Origin: an uncultured Paraglaciecola sp.
GTDB lineage: Bacteria; Pseudomonadota; Gammaproteobacteria; Enterobacterales; Alteromonadaceae
DNA: 64,000 nucleotides
Assembly: GCA_947498355.1 (NCBI GenBank)
Contig: CANMKA010000017.1
Span: forward strand, 21,705 to 85,704
Reading direction: 5' to 3'
A model generated the notes under the pieces. That model worked only from the letters and a program-made list of their open reading frames with translations. It made no database searches and was not told the origin of the DNA. Shown here in pieces: positions 24,795 through 33,691 of this stretch (the stretch's first letter is position 1; every line of letters starts with the position of its first letter). Both the position numbers and the translations under genes were made by a program.

Positions 24795-25841
24795 ATGACC
24801 TATAAAATTGTCAGACTAACCAAGCAAAATAGCCATGCTTGGGACGAATACGTGGGTGAGCACAAGCAAGGCACGCCATATCACAGGGCCGCTTGGGTTG
24901 AATCTGTTGAACAGGCCTACCAGCATCAAAACGTCAGTCTCATGGCTTTTCAGCAAGACCAAGTCGTGGGCGTGTTACCTTGTGTACAAATGAAACGGCC
25001 CTTTGCTAGCACTAAACTCTGTTCCTTACCCTTTTGTGACTTAGGTCATGCGCTAGCCGACGACGAAAAAATCATTGCAGCCCTGCAAAAACAGGCTACT
25101 GAATCGATTGAGCATACCAGCTTTGAATATCGTGGTAGCTTACAGACAGAACCTTCAGATAACCCAGACATTCCCCAAGGTAGCAAGGTCCGCATGGTAC
25201 TGCCCCTACCCAGCTCAAGCGACGAATTGATGGCAAGCTTTAAGTCAAAGTTGCGTAGCCAAATCCGCAAAGCGGAAAAAAACGGTCTGACCTACACAGT
25301 GTCCAATAATCGCCAACAAATAGACGACTTTTATCAAATATTTGCCATTAATATGCGTAAGCTTGGCTCGCCTGTGCACAGTAAAAAATGGTTTACTTGT
25401 CTGTTCGAAAACTATGCTGAACATATTATTTTGTCGGTTGTGTACAGCGATAGCACCCCAGTTGGGGCCGGAATTGTGCTACGCAGTGGACAAAAAGCCT
25501 GCATTCCTTGGGCATCAACCGTAGCTGAGTATAACCGCCTTGCACCGAACATGATGCTGTATTGGTCTTTGTTAAAACACGCTAGCGATATCGGCTGCGA
25601 TGAGTTTGACTTTGGTCGCTCATCATTTGGCGAAGGTACGTTTAAATTCAAAAAGCAGTGGGGCGCACAAGCCATTCCCTTAAAGTGGGATGATCTCGCC
25701 AACCCGACTATGGCAGAAGCCGATCTCGCTGGCAGTCAGCCAAGCAAAATAAGACCCATAGTAGAAAATCTATGGACTAAATTGCCGTTAGGTATGACAA
25801 CCCGTCTAGGGCCAATCATTCGTCGGCATATTAGCTTATAA
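24795..25841 (+). CDS. FemAB-family XrtA/PEP-CTERM system-associated protein
   Basis: The protein has 348 residues made of two GNAT-like halves as in FemABX peptidyltransferases. Blocks include GTPYHRAAWVESVEQAY (residues 31-47), FKSKLRSQIRKAEKNGLTY, INMRKLGSPVHSKKWF and FDFGRSSFGEGTFKFKKQWGAQ. These match the exosortase-linked family (TIGR03019). FemAB enzymes move aminoacyl groups from tRNA to glycan precursors, so an aminoacyl or acyl modification of the exopolysaccharide is a reasonable guess. It lies in a tight operon: 12 bases after the deacetylase gene and 28 before the amidotransferase. Confidence 0.88.
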   Translation: MTYKIVRLTKQNSHAWDEYVGEHKQGTPYHRAAWVESVEQAYQHQNVSLMAFQQDQVVGVLPCVQMKRPFASTKLCSLPFCDLGHALADDEKIIAALQKQATESIEHTSFEYRGSLQTEPSDNPDIPQGSKVRMVLPLPSSSDELMASFKSKLRSQIRKAEKNGLTYTVSNNRQQIDDFYQIFAINMRKLGSPVHSKKWFTCLFENYAEHIILSVVYSDSTPVGAGIVLRSGQKACIPWASTVAEYNRLAPNMMLYWSLLKHASDIGCDEFDFGRSSFGEGTFKFKKQWGAQAIPLKWDDLANPTMAEADLAGSQPSKIRPIVENLWTKLPLGMTTRLGPIIRRHISL

Positions 25842-25869
25842 AAATAACTTTATTTAGGACATATATAGC

Positions 25870-27777
25870 ATGTGTGGAATTGCTGGATTTACGCATTTTT
25901 TAGGTAACATGGGCGATAAGCAAACTCTCAAAGCCATGGGAGACAGTATTTATCACAGAGGACCTGATGCAGGCGGCGAATACCTAGATGAGCATGTGGG
26001 CTTAGCCCATAGACGTCTTGCAATCATAGATTTGTCCGAAGCAGGCGTGCAACCCATGCATAGTCATGACAATAAGTTTGTGATTGTGTTTAACGGTGAG
26101 ATTTATAATTACCTCGAGCTGCGCGCAGAGCTGAGCGAAGCCGGATACCCATTTAAAACCCACACAGATACCGAAGTGATCTTAGCTTTATACGCAAGTG
26201 AAGGCGAAAAACTCCTCGATAAGATCAATGGTATGTTTACCTTTGCCCTTTGGGATATAGAAAAACAGTCCTTATTTATTGCCAGAGATAGAGTAGGCAA
26301 GAAGCCATTATATTATTTGCAGACCGATTCTCAGTTCGCCTTTGCGTCAGAAATAAAAGCCATTCTCACTTTACCCAATGTGCCTAAAGATATTCGTCTT
26401 GATGCTGTCCACGACTTTTTTGCTTATCAATACGTGCCTGACCCAAAAACTATTTTCAGCCATATTCATAAGTTGCCGCCTGGTCATTCGATGACAATCG
26501 ACAAGACTGGATGCCAAATCAAGCAATATTGGGATGTTAGCTTCTCTGATACCCGCGTTGATAGTGAGCAAACACTTACTAACGAATTGCATGAACTAGC
26601 GAAAGCTAAAACCAAAACCCGCATGGTAAGTGATGTGCCTCTTGGGGCATTTTTAAGTGGTGGGATAGACAGTAGCGGTGTAGTCGCCATGATGGCGCAA
26701 GACTCTGATAAACCAGTAAAAACCTGCTCTATAGGCTTTGATGATAAAAAGTATAACGAAACTGAGTTTGCCAAAGTCGTCGCCGAACAATATCAAACAG
26801 AACATCACGAATTTACAGTTCATCAAAACGTCAAAGATAATTTAGAACATATAGTGTCATTTTTTGATGAGCCTTTTGCCGACCCCTCATTAGTCCCAAC
26901 CTTTTTTGTTTCTGAACTCGCTCGCTCTAAGGTGACAGTCGCCATTGCTGGAGATGGTGGTGATGAAGTGTTCGCTGGTTACGAAAAATACAACACAGAC
27001 GACATTGAAAATAAATTACGTGCTAAGTTCCCGGTGTTTTTGCGCAAAAACGTATTCCCTCACCTCGCTAATTTTTTTGCCAAAAGCGAATTTGTATTAT
27101 TCAGAAAAGCTAAGTCATTGTTTTATAGCTTGAGCTTAGATCCTGCCATGGGGTTTTATGTAACCAATTCACAAATTGAAGATCGTTTGTGGGAAAAGCT
27201 CGCGACTAAAGACACCCAAGATAAATTGGGGAGCTACCATCCATCTAAAATTACCGTCGCCGCCTATAATAAGTCCGACGGACCTGATCACTTATCTAAA
27301 ATACTTTACACAGATATGAAAACCTACTTACCAGGCGGAATATTAGTAAAAGTGGATCGCATGAGTATGGCTAACTCGTTAGAAGTTCGCGCCCCCTTAC
27401 TCGATAAAGACGTCATTGAGTTTGCCGCAACCTTACCCTCTTCACTGAAGTTCAACAAAGGCGAGAAAAAATACATACTCAAAGAGGCCTTCAAACCCGA
27501 CCTGCCGCACGACATCTTGTACCGCAAAAAGATGGGCTTTTCTGTACCCCTCGCTAGCTGGTTAAGGGGAGAAATTAAAGAGCTAGCTCAAGAATACCTA
27601 TTTGTTAAATCAGAAGGGATACAGCAGTATTTTGACATGCAAGTAGTGAAAGAATTATGGCAGCAGCATCAATCTGGTAAAGCCGACCATGCAACCGTGC
27701 TATGGAGTATGTTGATGTTTCAGATGTGGTGGTTTACATACATGCAAACCAACACTCAGTCAGCTTCAGCACATTAA
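25870..27777 (+). CDS. XrtA/PEP-CTERM system amidotransferase (asparagine synthase-like)
   Basis: The protein has 635 residues. The N-terminal glutaminase domain starts with the processed Cys2 (MCGIAGF) and has RGPDAGGEY, HRRLAIID and FNGEIYNYLELR. The C-terminal synthetase domain has the ATP loop LSGGIDSSGVVAMMA and SIGFDDKKYNETEFA, then AGDGGDEVFAGYEKY. The length and context fit amidotransferase 1 of exosortase A loci (TIGR03108). It should take ammonia from glutamine and amidate a carboxyl group, perhaps a uronic acid or attached amino acid of the polysaccharide. Housekeeping asparagine synthetase AsnB is the alternative, but the surrounding XrtA genes argue against it. Confidence 0.88.
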   Translation: MCGIAGFTHFLGNMGDKQTLKAMGDSIYHRGPDAGGEYLDEHVGLAHRRLAIIDLSEAGVQPMHSHDNKFVIVFNGEIYNYLELRAELSEAGYPFKTHTDTEVILALYASEGEKLLDKINGMFTFALWDIEKQSLFIARDRVGKKPLYYLQTDSQFAFASEIKAILTLPNVPKDIRLDAVHDFFAYQYVPDPKTIFSHIHKLPPGHSMTIDKTGCQIKQYWDVSFSDTRVDSEQTLTNELHELAKAKTKTRMVSDVPLGAFLSGGIDSSGVVAMMAQDSDKPVKTCSIGFDDKKYNETEFAKVVAEQYQTEHHEFTVHQNVKDNLEHIVSFFDEPFADPSLVPTFFVSELARSKVTVAIAGDGGDEVFAGYEKYNTDDIENKLRAKFPVFLRKNVFPHLANFFAKSEFVLFRKAKSLFYSLSLDPAMGFYVTNSQIEDRLWEKLATKDTQDKLGSYHPSKITVAAYNKSDGPDHLSKILYTDMKTYLPGGILVKVDRMSMANSLEVRAPLLDKDVIEFAATLPSSLKFNKGEKKYILKEAFKPDLPHDILYRKKMGFSVPLASWLRGEIKELAQEYLFVKSEGIQQYFDMQVVKELWQQHQSGKADHATVLWSMLMFQMWWFTYMQTNTQSASAH

Positions 27778-27801
27778 ACGCTTTGACCAAGTCGAGTTAA
27801 G

Positions 27802-28914
27802 ATGACAAAAAAAATAAAAGTCTTACACATTACCTTTGATATGCGCATTGGCGGCACAGAGCAGGTGATAGTTAACCTGTTCAAAGGCAGCAACTCAGAG
27901 CAGTTCGATATGTCGATTTTGTGCATCGAATCGCCCCTTGGACCATTTGCCGACGATTTACTGGCTTCCGGGGTAACAATCACAGCCCTGTCGAGACAAC
28001 CCGGTTTTGATACCTCCTTGATCAGCCAGATCCGTCAGCATATCAAACAACATAAAATCGATATTGTGCACTGTCATCAGTACACACCTTATATATACGG
28101 TGTTTTCGCGGCATTGATGGGCCCAGCCAAAGTCATATTTACCGAGCATGGTAGGTTCTACCCAGATTCAGGAAGCTGGAAACGTAAACTGGTTAACCCC
28201 CTATTAAATCGCTTTACACATGCCGTGACTGCGATATCAAAAGCCACCAAGCAAGCACTAGTCGAGTTTGAAAATATCCCAGCATCTAGCATAGAAGTAT
28301 TGTACAACGGTATTCAAGGCCTAGCCCAGTCATCAGACTGCTTGCCTGCTCTCAGAACCAAGCTTGGCGTACAAAACGATGAGGTGTGTTTTGGGACAGT
28401 GGCACGCCTCGATCCAATAAAAAACCAAACCTTAATGATTAAAAGCTTTGATAAGGCGCTTAAAAACAACTTAAAAGCTAAATTAATTATTGTCGGTGAC
28501 GGCGAAGAAATGCCCAAATTAACAGCCCTAGTGAGTACACTACAAATAGAGCATGCAGTAATTTTTACTGGCTATGAGGCTAAACCTGCCCCCTATATTG
28601 CGCTATTCGATATTTACTTACTCTCGTCACTGAGCGAAGGTACCTCTATGACATTGCTAGAGGCTATGTCTCTCTCAAAACCTTGTATTGTGACAGACGC
28701 TGGGGGTAATCCAGAAATTATTCAAGACCAAGTGAACGGCTTAGTTACCCCGAACGACGATATGCAGGCGTTTTCTGAGGCAATGTTGGCATTGGGCACA
28801 GACCCAGAAGCTCAAGATAGAATGGGTAAAGCGTCAAAAGTTCGTTTTGACAAACTCTTCTCCAATTCGAGTATGTGCTCCCGGTTCGAAGAGATTTATC
28901 AGTCTTTACGCTAA
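27802..28914 (+). CDS. Glycosyltransferase family 4, PEP-CTERM/XrtA-associated type
   Basis: The protein has 370 residues and a GT-B fold. It begins KKIKVLHITFDMRIGGTEQVI and has DIVHCHQYTPYIYGVFAA and FTEHGRFYPDS in the acceptor half. The donor half has FGTVARLDPIKNQTLMI, LIIVGDGEEMPKL, and LLSSLSEGTSMTLLEAMSLSKPCIVTDAGGNPEII. The FTEHGRFYPD motif and the place after the amidotransferase gene fit the TIGR03088-type transferases of exosortase A loci. It is the last gene of the operon that began near 14.1 kb; two hairpins follow. Confidence 0.82.
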   Translation: MTKKIKVLHITFDMRIGGTEQVIVNLFKGSNSEQFDMSILCIESPLGPFADDLLASGVTITALSRQPGFDTSLISQIRQHIKQHKIDIVHCHQYTPYIYGVFAALMGPAKVIFTEHGRFYPDSGSWKRKLVNPLLNRFTHAVTAISKATKQALVEFENIPASSIEVLYNGIQGLAQSSDCLPALRTKLGVQNDEVCFGTVARLDPIKNQTLMIKSFDKALKNNLKAKLIIVGDGEEMPKLTALVSTLQIEHAVIFTGYEAKPAPYIALFDIYLLSSLSEGTSMTLLEAMSLSKPCIVTDAGGNPEIIQDQVNGLVTPNDDMQAFSEAMLALGTDPEAQDRMGKASKVRFDKLFSNSSMCSRFEEIYQSLR

Positions 28915-28918
28915 AACC

Positions 28919-28990
28919 TGATCTCTGAATATGATTCAGAGATCAAATTGATAATGCATCTTAAGCCATAGTTCAAACAAATGGCTTAAG
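28919..28990. terminator. Two hairpins between convergent operons
   Basis: Hairpin 1: TGATCTCTGAAT (28919-28930) pairs with ATTCAGAGATCA (28934-28945) around an ATG loop, a 12-base perfect stem. Read leftward, it is followed by GGTTTTAG. Hairpin 2: CTTAAGCCAT (28960-28969) pairs with ATGGCTTAAG (28981-28990) and overlaps the stop codon of the leftward membrane-protein gene. Together they probably end both transcripts. Long T runs are missing, so efficiency is uncertain. Confidence 0.6.
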
Positions 28991-29693
28991 TACTAGCCGA
29001 GCTCTGCTGTGAAACTGGGATACACCGCAGCAAGGCAATTCCAACTAATCCACTAGACATCAGCATTACCTGCCACCACGCTAGATTAATCCCTAAGGTG
29101 TACTGCAATAACGCGAGTAAACCAAAATACCCGACAATCGAGAACTGCATCCAATTTCCTAACCATACCAAAGGCCCATTAGTTGAATGCCGGCTTTGAA
29201 ACTTAAGGCCACACTTGAGACTCAAAATCGCTAACATGGAAACAAAAACGCCAACTAAGACAAAAGATAACCAAACTAATAGCTCTGGCCAACCAATCAC
29301 TTGAGCAGATTTAGCTGGGCCAGACCACAAGGCATCCCAGCTCACCGCCAGAATTAAACCAAAGGTGACCAATAACTGGCGACTTTCGGCTTGATTACTA
29401 ACCTGCGAAAACCCTGAAAACTCCCCCTTTAAATACCAAAAGATACAACTAAACGCGATAACACCTACCACAGGAGTAAGCTCAGGTAGTAACTGAATAC
29501 TAAAATAAGTCATTAAATAACCTAGCATGGGAAAAAGCGTATGAGTCAGAGACACCCCCACAATCCAGATGAATGCAAGGCGCAAGGTCCTGAGTTGATT
29601 AGCGCGAGCAAAGGTTGCTCCCGCCACATCGGCGCCAATCCCCAGTCCCATAAGCAAACTGGCTAACATAAAATCCAATAGCGGATAACTCAT
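28986..29693 (-). CDS. MntP-like multi-pass membrane protein
   Basis: The protein has 235 residues, almost wholly hydrophobic, with about six or seven membrane segments. Helix 1 has LMGLGIGADVAGATFARA, and a related acidic helix VSWDALWSGPAKSA occurs near residue 120. This two-fold arrangement of an Asp-containing helix resembles the MntP manganese-exporter group and the wider LysE superfamily. Similarity is judged by eye and is weak, so a transport role is tentative. The gene overlaps the di-heme lipoprotein gene by four bases (ATGA), so the two are co-translated and likely work together. Confidence 0.5.
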   Translation of the reverse strand: MSYPLLDFMLASLLMGLGIGADVAGATFARANQLRTLRLAFIWIVGVSLTHTLFPMLGYLMTYFSIQLLPELTPVVGVIAFSCIFWYLKGEFSGFSQVSNQAESRQLLVTFGLILAVSWDALWSGPAKSAQVIGWPELLVWLSFVLVGVFVSMLAILSLKCGLKFQSRHSTNGPLVWLGNWMQFSIVGYFGLLALLQYTLGINLAWWQVMLMSSGLVGIALLRCIPVSQQSSAST

Positions 29694-31408
29694 GGTGCAA
29701 CCTCCGCTTTGGCTAATTTAACGTTTGCTCCCTTGTGCCAATCTAGACGCATATCCCACTGATAACGAAAATCAGCTTCAAGCGGCTCAACACTGTCATC
29801 AATCTGTTGTAATACATTGCTTGCCTCAGTCAAGGTAGCGTCTCGCCCAAACAAATAGCTTTGCTCTTTGACTATGGTCAAGTAGGCCTTATTCAAATCT
29901 AACGCTCGGCGCGGGGAAGGGGTAATCAAATCATAAACATTTGATGCTTGAGCGACCTTATCTGGGTCAAGGGTTCCGTCTTGCTTAAACCATCTACTTA
30001 ACATTTCGCGGTTTTGCCTGAATTCGTCTCCTCCTCCTACTCGCTGCATGTAGGTTAAAAACTCTCCCTGTTTTTCACCTATATTCGGGGCGTCGTGTTG
30101 GTCTTTCAAATTGATATAGCCCCACCCAGCGAGACCATCAACTTTGCGCGGAAAAGAAAAAGTTTGGTCAAACGTTGCCCCCACAGACTTGTGACAACCA
30201 TTGCAAAATGCCAATTCTTGGCCATGTTGCTGCCTAAGTTGCCCTTGCTCATCTTCAATGTAGGCATTAATGGTCCAACCAAAGTTATTGTTAAATCCTT
30301 TATCTGCCATCAAGCGGGTTTGCGGCATTTTCTCGAAGTGCTTTTCTTTTGCTTCTCGGTAATAGGCGGTAGACAAACGGGCTTTAGATTTAAAGCTATG
30401 TTTGCGCATATATCTGACTTCTTTCATACGCGGGGCATTATAAATTTCGCCCCTTTCATCAACGCCTATGTAGCGCACTGTATGCAAAAACTCAGTATCC
30501 TCTGGATAAAGCATATAAGCCAAAGGGGTATGGTTTGCGTCACCTAAGTAATGATCTCGATAATGAATTTCACGAACGTTTTGACTCAATGCACCATCGC
30601 CATTCAAGTCAACCCCAATAACAATTTCAGACACCGGAGGAATACTCACGGATTGAGTTTGTTTAAGGGCCATTTCGACTAACCCCAAATTTGCAAAATA
30701 CACATCTTTAGAAAACTGACCATTTTTCTCTCTAAAAAGATTAGGCAGTCTGATCATAGCGTCGCCCGTTGAGCCGTTAGTCGGCCAGAACGTACTAGGA
30801 AAGGGTTTGTAATTGTAAGCAATCCAATGGCTATTATCTTTTGCCACCCCATATTCATCGAATGCTTGACGCGGAAACGCTAGATTTTTTATCGGTGTGA
30901 CTTCACCTTGCCAGTCCGTATCAGCCTTTTGCCTTTGGGTAAATTCAGTATAATTATCGGTTTGTATCCACTGCTTTATTTCTTCATCAGAAATCAGCGC
31001 TATCATGTCTCGCCTATCAACAAATAAATTTTTCCAGTGATTGGTCTCACCCAACTCAGAGAACTGATATTCACCCTGCAAACCACCGTCTCCCATCATG
31101 TTTGGCCGGGCTTTGTCATGGGTATAAGACTGATGACAAGCATAACAGGGATTTTTATTGCCTTGGGTCTTAGTGTAACACTGAGGAGGAATAACAGATT
31201 CTGGGTTGTACACCTCATTATGCTCAATATAGGCTAAGGCTGGAATATCTTGGCCTTCTTGGTAAGGATAGCTTTGGGTATTCGCTAATTTTCCTGAGAG
31301 CGACTGAATTTCAATTTCAGGCATTGCCCGCTCTGTATTGCCTTTGTCAAAACAACCAGAGATTAAAAGCACTAAGCTAATTGTTAGAATACGTTGAGTA
31401 AAATGCAT
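29690..31408 (-). CDS. Di-heme c-type cytochrome lipoprotein
   Basis: The protein has 572 residues. A signal peptide ends in lipobox LISGC (Cys19). Two heme-attachment motifs are visible: CYACH (88-92) and CNGCH (402-406). Between them is a beta-rich region with VIGVDLNGDGALSQNVREIHYRDHYLG, and there are several conserved-looking Trp and Tyr blocks. No specific family was recognised. It should be an outer-membrane or periplasmic lipoprotein that moves electrons or has peroxidase-like activity. It lies downstream of the PhoX-like gene with a hairpin between, and is coupled to the MntP-like gene. Confidence 0.7.
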   Translation of the reverse strand: MHFTQRILTISLVLLISGCFDKGNTERAMPEIEIQSLSGKLANTQSYPYQEGQDIPALAYIEHNEVYNPESVIPPQCYTKTQGNKNPCYACHQSYTHDKARPNMMGDGGLQGEYQFSELGETNHWKNLFVDRRDMIALISDEEIKQWIQTDNYTEFTQRQKADTDWQGEVTPIKNLAFPRQAFDEYGVAKDNSHWIAYNYKPFPSTFWPTNGSTGDAMIRLPNLFREKNGQFSKDVYFANLGLVEMALKQTQSVSIPPVSEIVIGVDLNGDGALSQNVREIHYRDHYLGDANHTPLAYMLYPEDTEFLHTVRYIGVDERGEIYNAPRMKEVRYMRKHSFKSKARLSTAYYREAKEKHFEKMPQTRLMADKGFNNNFGWTINAYIEDEQGQLRQQHGQELAFCNGCHKSVGATFDQTFSFPRKVDGLAGWGYINLKDQHDAPNIGEKQGEFLTYMQRVGGGDEFRQNREMLSRWFKQDGTLDPDKVAQASNVYDLITPSPRRALDLNKAYLTIVKEQSYLFGRDATLTEASNVLQQIDDSVEPLEADFRYQWDMRLDWHKGANVKLAKAEVAP

Positions 31409-31427
31409 AGATTGGTACCTAATGAAA

Positions 31428-31450
31428 AGGGCTCAAACGGTTTGAGCCCT
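31428..31450 (-). terminator. Hairpin between the PhoX-like and di-heme genes
   Basis: AGGGCTCAAAC (31428-31438) and GTTTGAGCCCT (31440-31450) form an 11-base perfect inverted repeat with almost no loop. On the minus strand it is followed by TTTTCATT, a short T run. It lies 15 bases beyond the PhoX-like stop. It could end most transcripts and let some read into the di-heme gene. Confidence 0.65.
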
Positions 31451-31464
31451 AACTACAAGAAAAA

Positions 31465-33348
31465 CTATTGAGCTTTAGGATCGTACATCCATAAAGTGTT
31501 GTTCTCTTGGAAGCCATCTTCACCAATCAATATGCGGCCGTCTTTCATCACGATAACGTTATCGGGCTGGGAAAGTTGATTAACATCACAACGCTCAGCA
31601 CCAGTCAAACTTGAACGATAAGTACCTCCCATTAACACGGGTTCAATTCTGGCGATATCGTAATTTGCTTCAAGTTTGGCGCGATATACGCCACCGCAGT
31701 CTTTCACTCGAGCAGACAAACGAATATCTCCCTCGTCATCTGTCATAGTGTTATCTAAATCTGCAATGCCAATGTACAAATAGGCCTCGGTGACAATTTC
31801 GTCGGCAATGACATCGGTTCCGGTTACGGCTTCTAAGGCACGGTCGTGATTAATGCTGATCCCTTCAAGCTTGCGCCATTCAGCTGTTGCCCCTTTTAGC
31901 CTTGCCGCAGCTCGGGATTCCAAGAAAGCGACGCGGTCATCCATAGGTTGACCCGCAGTAACTGGGCCACCACCGTTTTCTTCTGTAGGATAAGTGGCAT
32001 CACCGTCAACCCAAGCTTGAACGTCAGCAACAGAAAGGTAGCTGGTCTTTCCTTCAACATAATCTGCACTAGAAATCCCATTGTACTGATCGATCCAACC
32101 GCGAATTGTCGTGTTATCGCCCCTAGCTAGTTCAACCCAAGTCACGTCAAACCCTGTGGTAGCAGGTTCAGTACTGCCAGCATCTTGAGTTAACTTAGCA
32201 CCATATAAAGTACCCGCACTTAAGTCTTCTGCTGTATCTGCCACAAACTTGAAGAACACGCCACCGGTATCATCTTGAGAAATATACACAGTACGTCTGT
32301 CAGGCATCACTACTGAGTTTTCGTTTTCTTTACGCCCCATTGCATAATGCTTAACTGGGGTTGGCGTATCACTTAATGGCAGGGCAATCTCGACAATATA
32401 GCCATAGTTATAAGGATTCGCAGTATCCGGTGCAACTAAGTCCCACATTCTGCCTAAGCGACTATTACTCGCAATTTCCGCAGGGTCGTTCCAGTCACTA
32501 TCAGTTGTAGAGCTTACATTTGAATCAACTACCCATTCTTCAGAAGTCAAAGGCGTTCCCCAGGGTGAAATCGATCCAAAACAATTGGCCGCTGTGCCCC
32601 AAACATCACTAAAACTAATCATCATAGAGTCAGTCACAGACCACGAACCAAATGCATCTTTCTCTATTGCTAGGCGGCTCATACCACCGGGTAATTCCTC
32701 CCAGTTAGAAAATAAATAGCCTTGTCCTGCGCCAGTAGACACATAACCGTTAAAGTCTGGCATGTCGTTCTCTAAAATCAGGCTGCTACCATCTAGATTG
32801 TAGATTAGGCCTAAACCTTGAGGTAAAGCACCATCAAAAGTATCACCGGTTTGCCCTAACACTTGATATTCGCCCAAAGCAGCCATAACCGTTTGGCGTT
32901 CATTTGCGGTTTTCGGTACAGGAGAGTCGATAATCGAATTTGGTAGATTATTAAAATCAACACCTCTTAATACGCCCACTGTCCCAGTATTAATTGGCTT
33001 ATTGTTTACGCTGTCGACTTCTGAATTTGCGTCTGAAGGGTGCTGAACGTTAAAAAACAAATCACCTTCGTCGTTCAAGAATATTCCCGTTACTTCTGCC
33101 CCTTCTGGTACAGTCGCGATACGGGTCAAGCCCGGAGTTTTAGTTGCTGCGCCGTCTAAACCAGGCGCTCCTTGCTCTCCTTGTGCACCATTTTGCCCGG
33201 GCGCTCCCTCTTGTCCTGTTGCGCCAATTTGACCAGCGGGTCCAACTGGTCCTACCTCGCCGTCATCGCCATTACAGGCAGAAAGAGCAAAAATTACAGA
33301 TAGGGTTAACGCCGATAAACTGAATGTTTTAGCCAATTGAGTAGCCAT
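31465..33348 (-). CDS. PhoX-like (DUF839) lipoprotein with collagen-like N-terminal repeats
   Basis: The protein has 627 residues. The signal peptide ends in ALSAC (Cys25), a lipobox. Directly after it come 14 Gly-X-Y triplets (residues 27-68, e.g. GPVGPAGQIGATGQ). The remainder resembles the PhoX/DUF839 beta-propeller: VMPDRRTVYISQDDTGGVFFKFVAD, and QPDNVIVMKDGRILIGEDG near the end. PhoX enzymes are Ca/Fe-dependent phosphomonoesterases that release phosphate outside the cytoplasm. Most PhoX proteins are Tat-exported, whereas this one has a Sec lipoprotein signal without twin arginine. A Pho-box-like array lies 104 bases upstream, which supports phosphate control. Confidence 0.75.
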   Translation of the reverse strand: MATQLAKTFSLSALTLSVIFALSACNGDDGEVGPVGPAGQIGATGQEGAPGQNGAQGEQGAPGLDGAATKTPGLTRIATVPEGAEVTGIFLNDEGDLFFNVQHPSDANSEVDSVNNKPINTGTVGVLRGVDFNNLPNSIIDSPVPKTANERQTVMAALGEYQVLGQTGDTFDGALPQGLGLIYNLDGSSLILENDMPDFNGYVSTGAGQGYLFSNWEELPGGMSRLAIEKDAFGSWSVTDSMMISFSDVWGTAANCFGSISPWGTPLTSEEWVVDSNVSSTTDSDWNDPAEIASNSRLGRMWDLVAPDTANPYNYGYIVEIALPLSDTPTPVKHYAMGRKENENSVVMPDRRTVYISQDDTGGVFFKFVADTAEDLSAGTLYGAKLTQDAGSTEPATTGFDVTWVELARGDNTTIRGWIDQYNGISSADYVEGKTSYLSVADVQAWVDGDATYPTEENGGGPVTAGQPMDDRVAFLESRAAARLKGATAEWRKLEGISINHDRALEAVTGTDVIADEIVTEAYLYIGIADLDNTMTDDEGDIRLSARVKDCGGVYRAKLEANYDIARIEPVLMGGTYRSSLTGAERCDVNQLSQPDNVIVMKDGRILIGEDGFQENNTLWMYDPKAQ

Positions 33349-33451
33349 ATGTTTTTCCTAACATGTTAAATTTCTAGAAGTGAATGCTGGGTTAAATGTC
33401 TAGGAGTGTCTTTGACCTTTAATTCCAATCCGAGCAGTCTAGGCAGGATAT

Positions 33452-33502
33452 TTGACAGTTAGGTGATGAACAGATGACGTATTTTTGACTAAATAATGAC
33501 AG
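33452..33502 (-). promoter_or_regulatory. Pho-box-like array (five half-sites, 11-base phase) upstream of the PhoX-like gene
   Basis: Read on the minus strand, five 7-base half-sites are each separated by exactly 4 bases: CTGTCAT (33496-33502), TAGTCAA (33485-33491), ACGTCAT (33474-33480), TCATCAC (33463-33469) and CTGTCAA (33452-33458). The PhoB half-site is CTGTCAT; matches are 7, 4, 5, 3 and 6 of 7. The array points toward the PhoX-like start at 33348. The rest of the 332-base gap (33349-33680) shows no gene. Confidence 0.65.
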
Positions 33503-33626
33503 ATAAAAGTCACTTCATTGTTTTTTATGAATAAAAAGAAAGTAAAGCCTACCCACAAAAAGTCGTTAGGCAAGGGTTAAGAAGTAAGGCAATGAAATTC
33601 TAGACATGGCAAGTGCGCGCGCTAAA

Positions 33627-33691
33627 ATCGCCCTTCCTCTTACCAAGTATTACAGCAGCATATAAACGTGAGAAATAGTCCTAAGGGCGAT
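33627..33691 (-). terminator. Possible long-loop terminator after the family 2 glycosyltransferase
   Basis: On the minus strand ATCGCCCTT, which runs into the stop codon (33683-33691), pairs with AAGGGCGAT (33627-33635), followed by TTTTAGC. The 9-base stem is perfect but the loop is 47 bases, so function as a terminator is uncertain. Confidence 0.35.

Noticed and set aside
25870..27777. Housekeeping asparagine synthetase asnB
   Set aside because: Flanked by FemAB-like and XrtA-type glycosyltransferase genes in a tight operon; the exosortase amidotransferase family explains it better.
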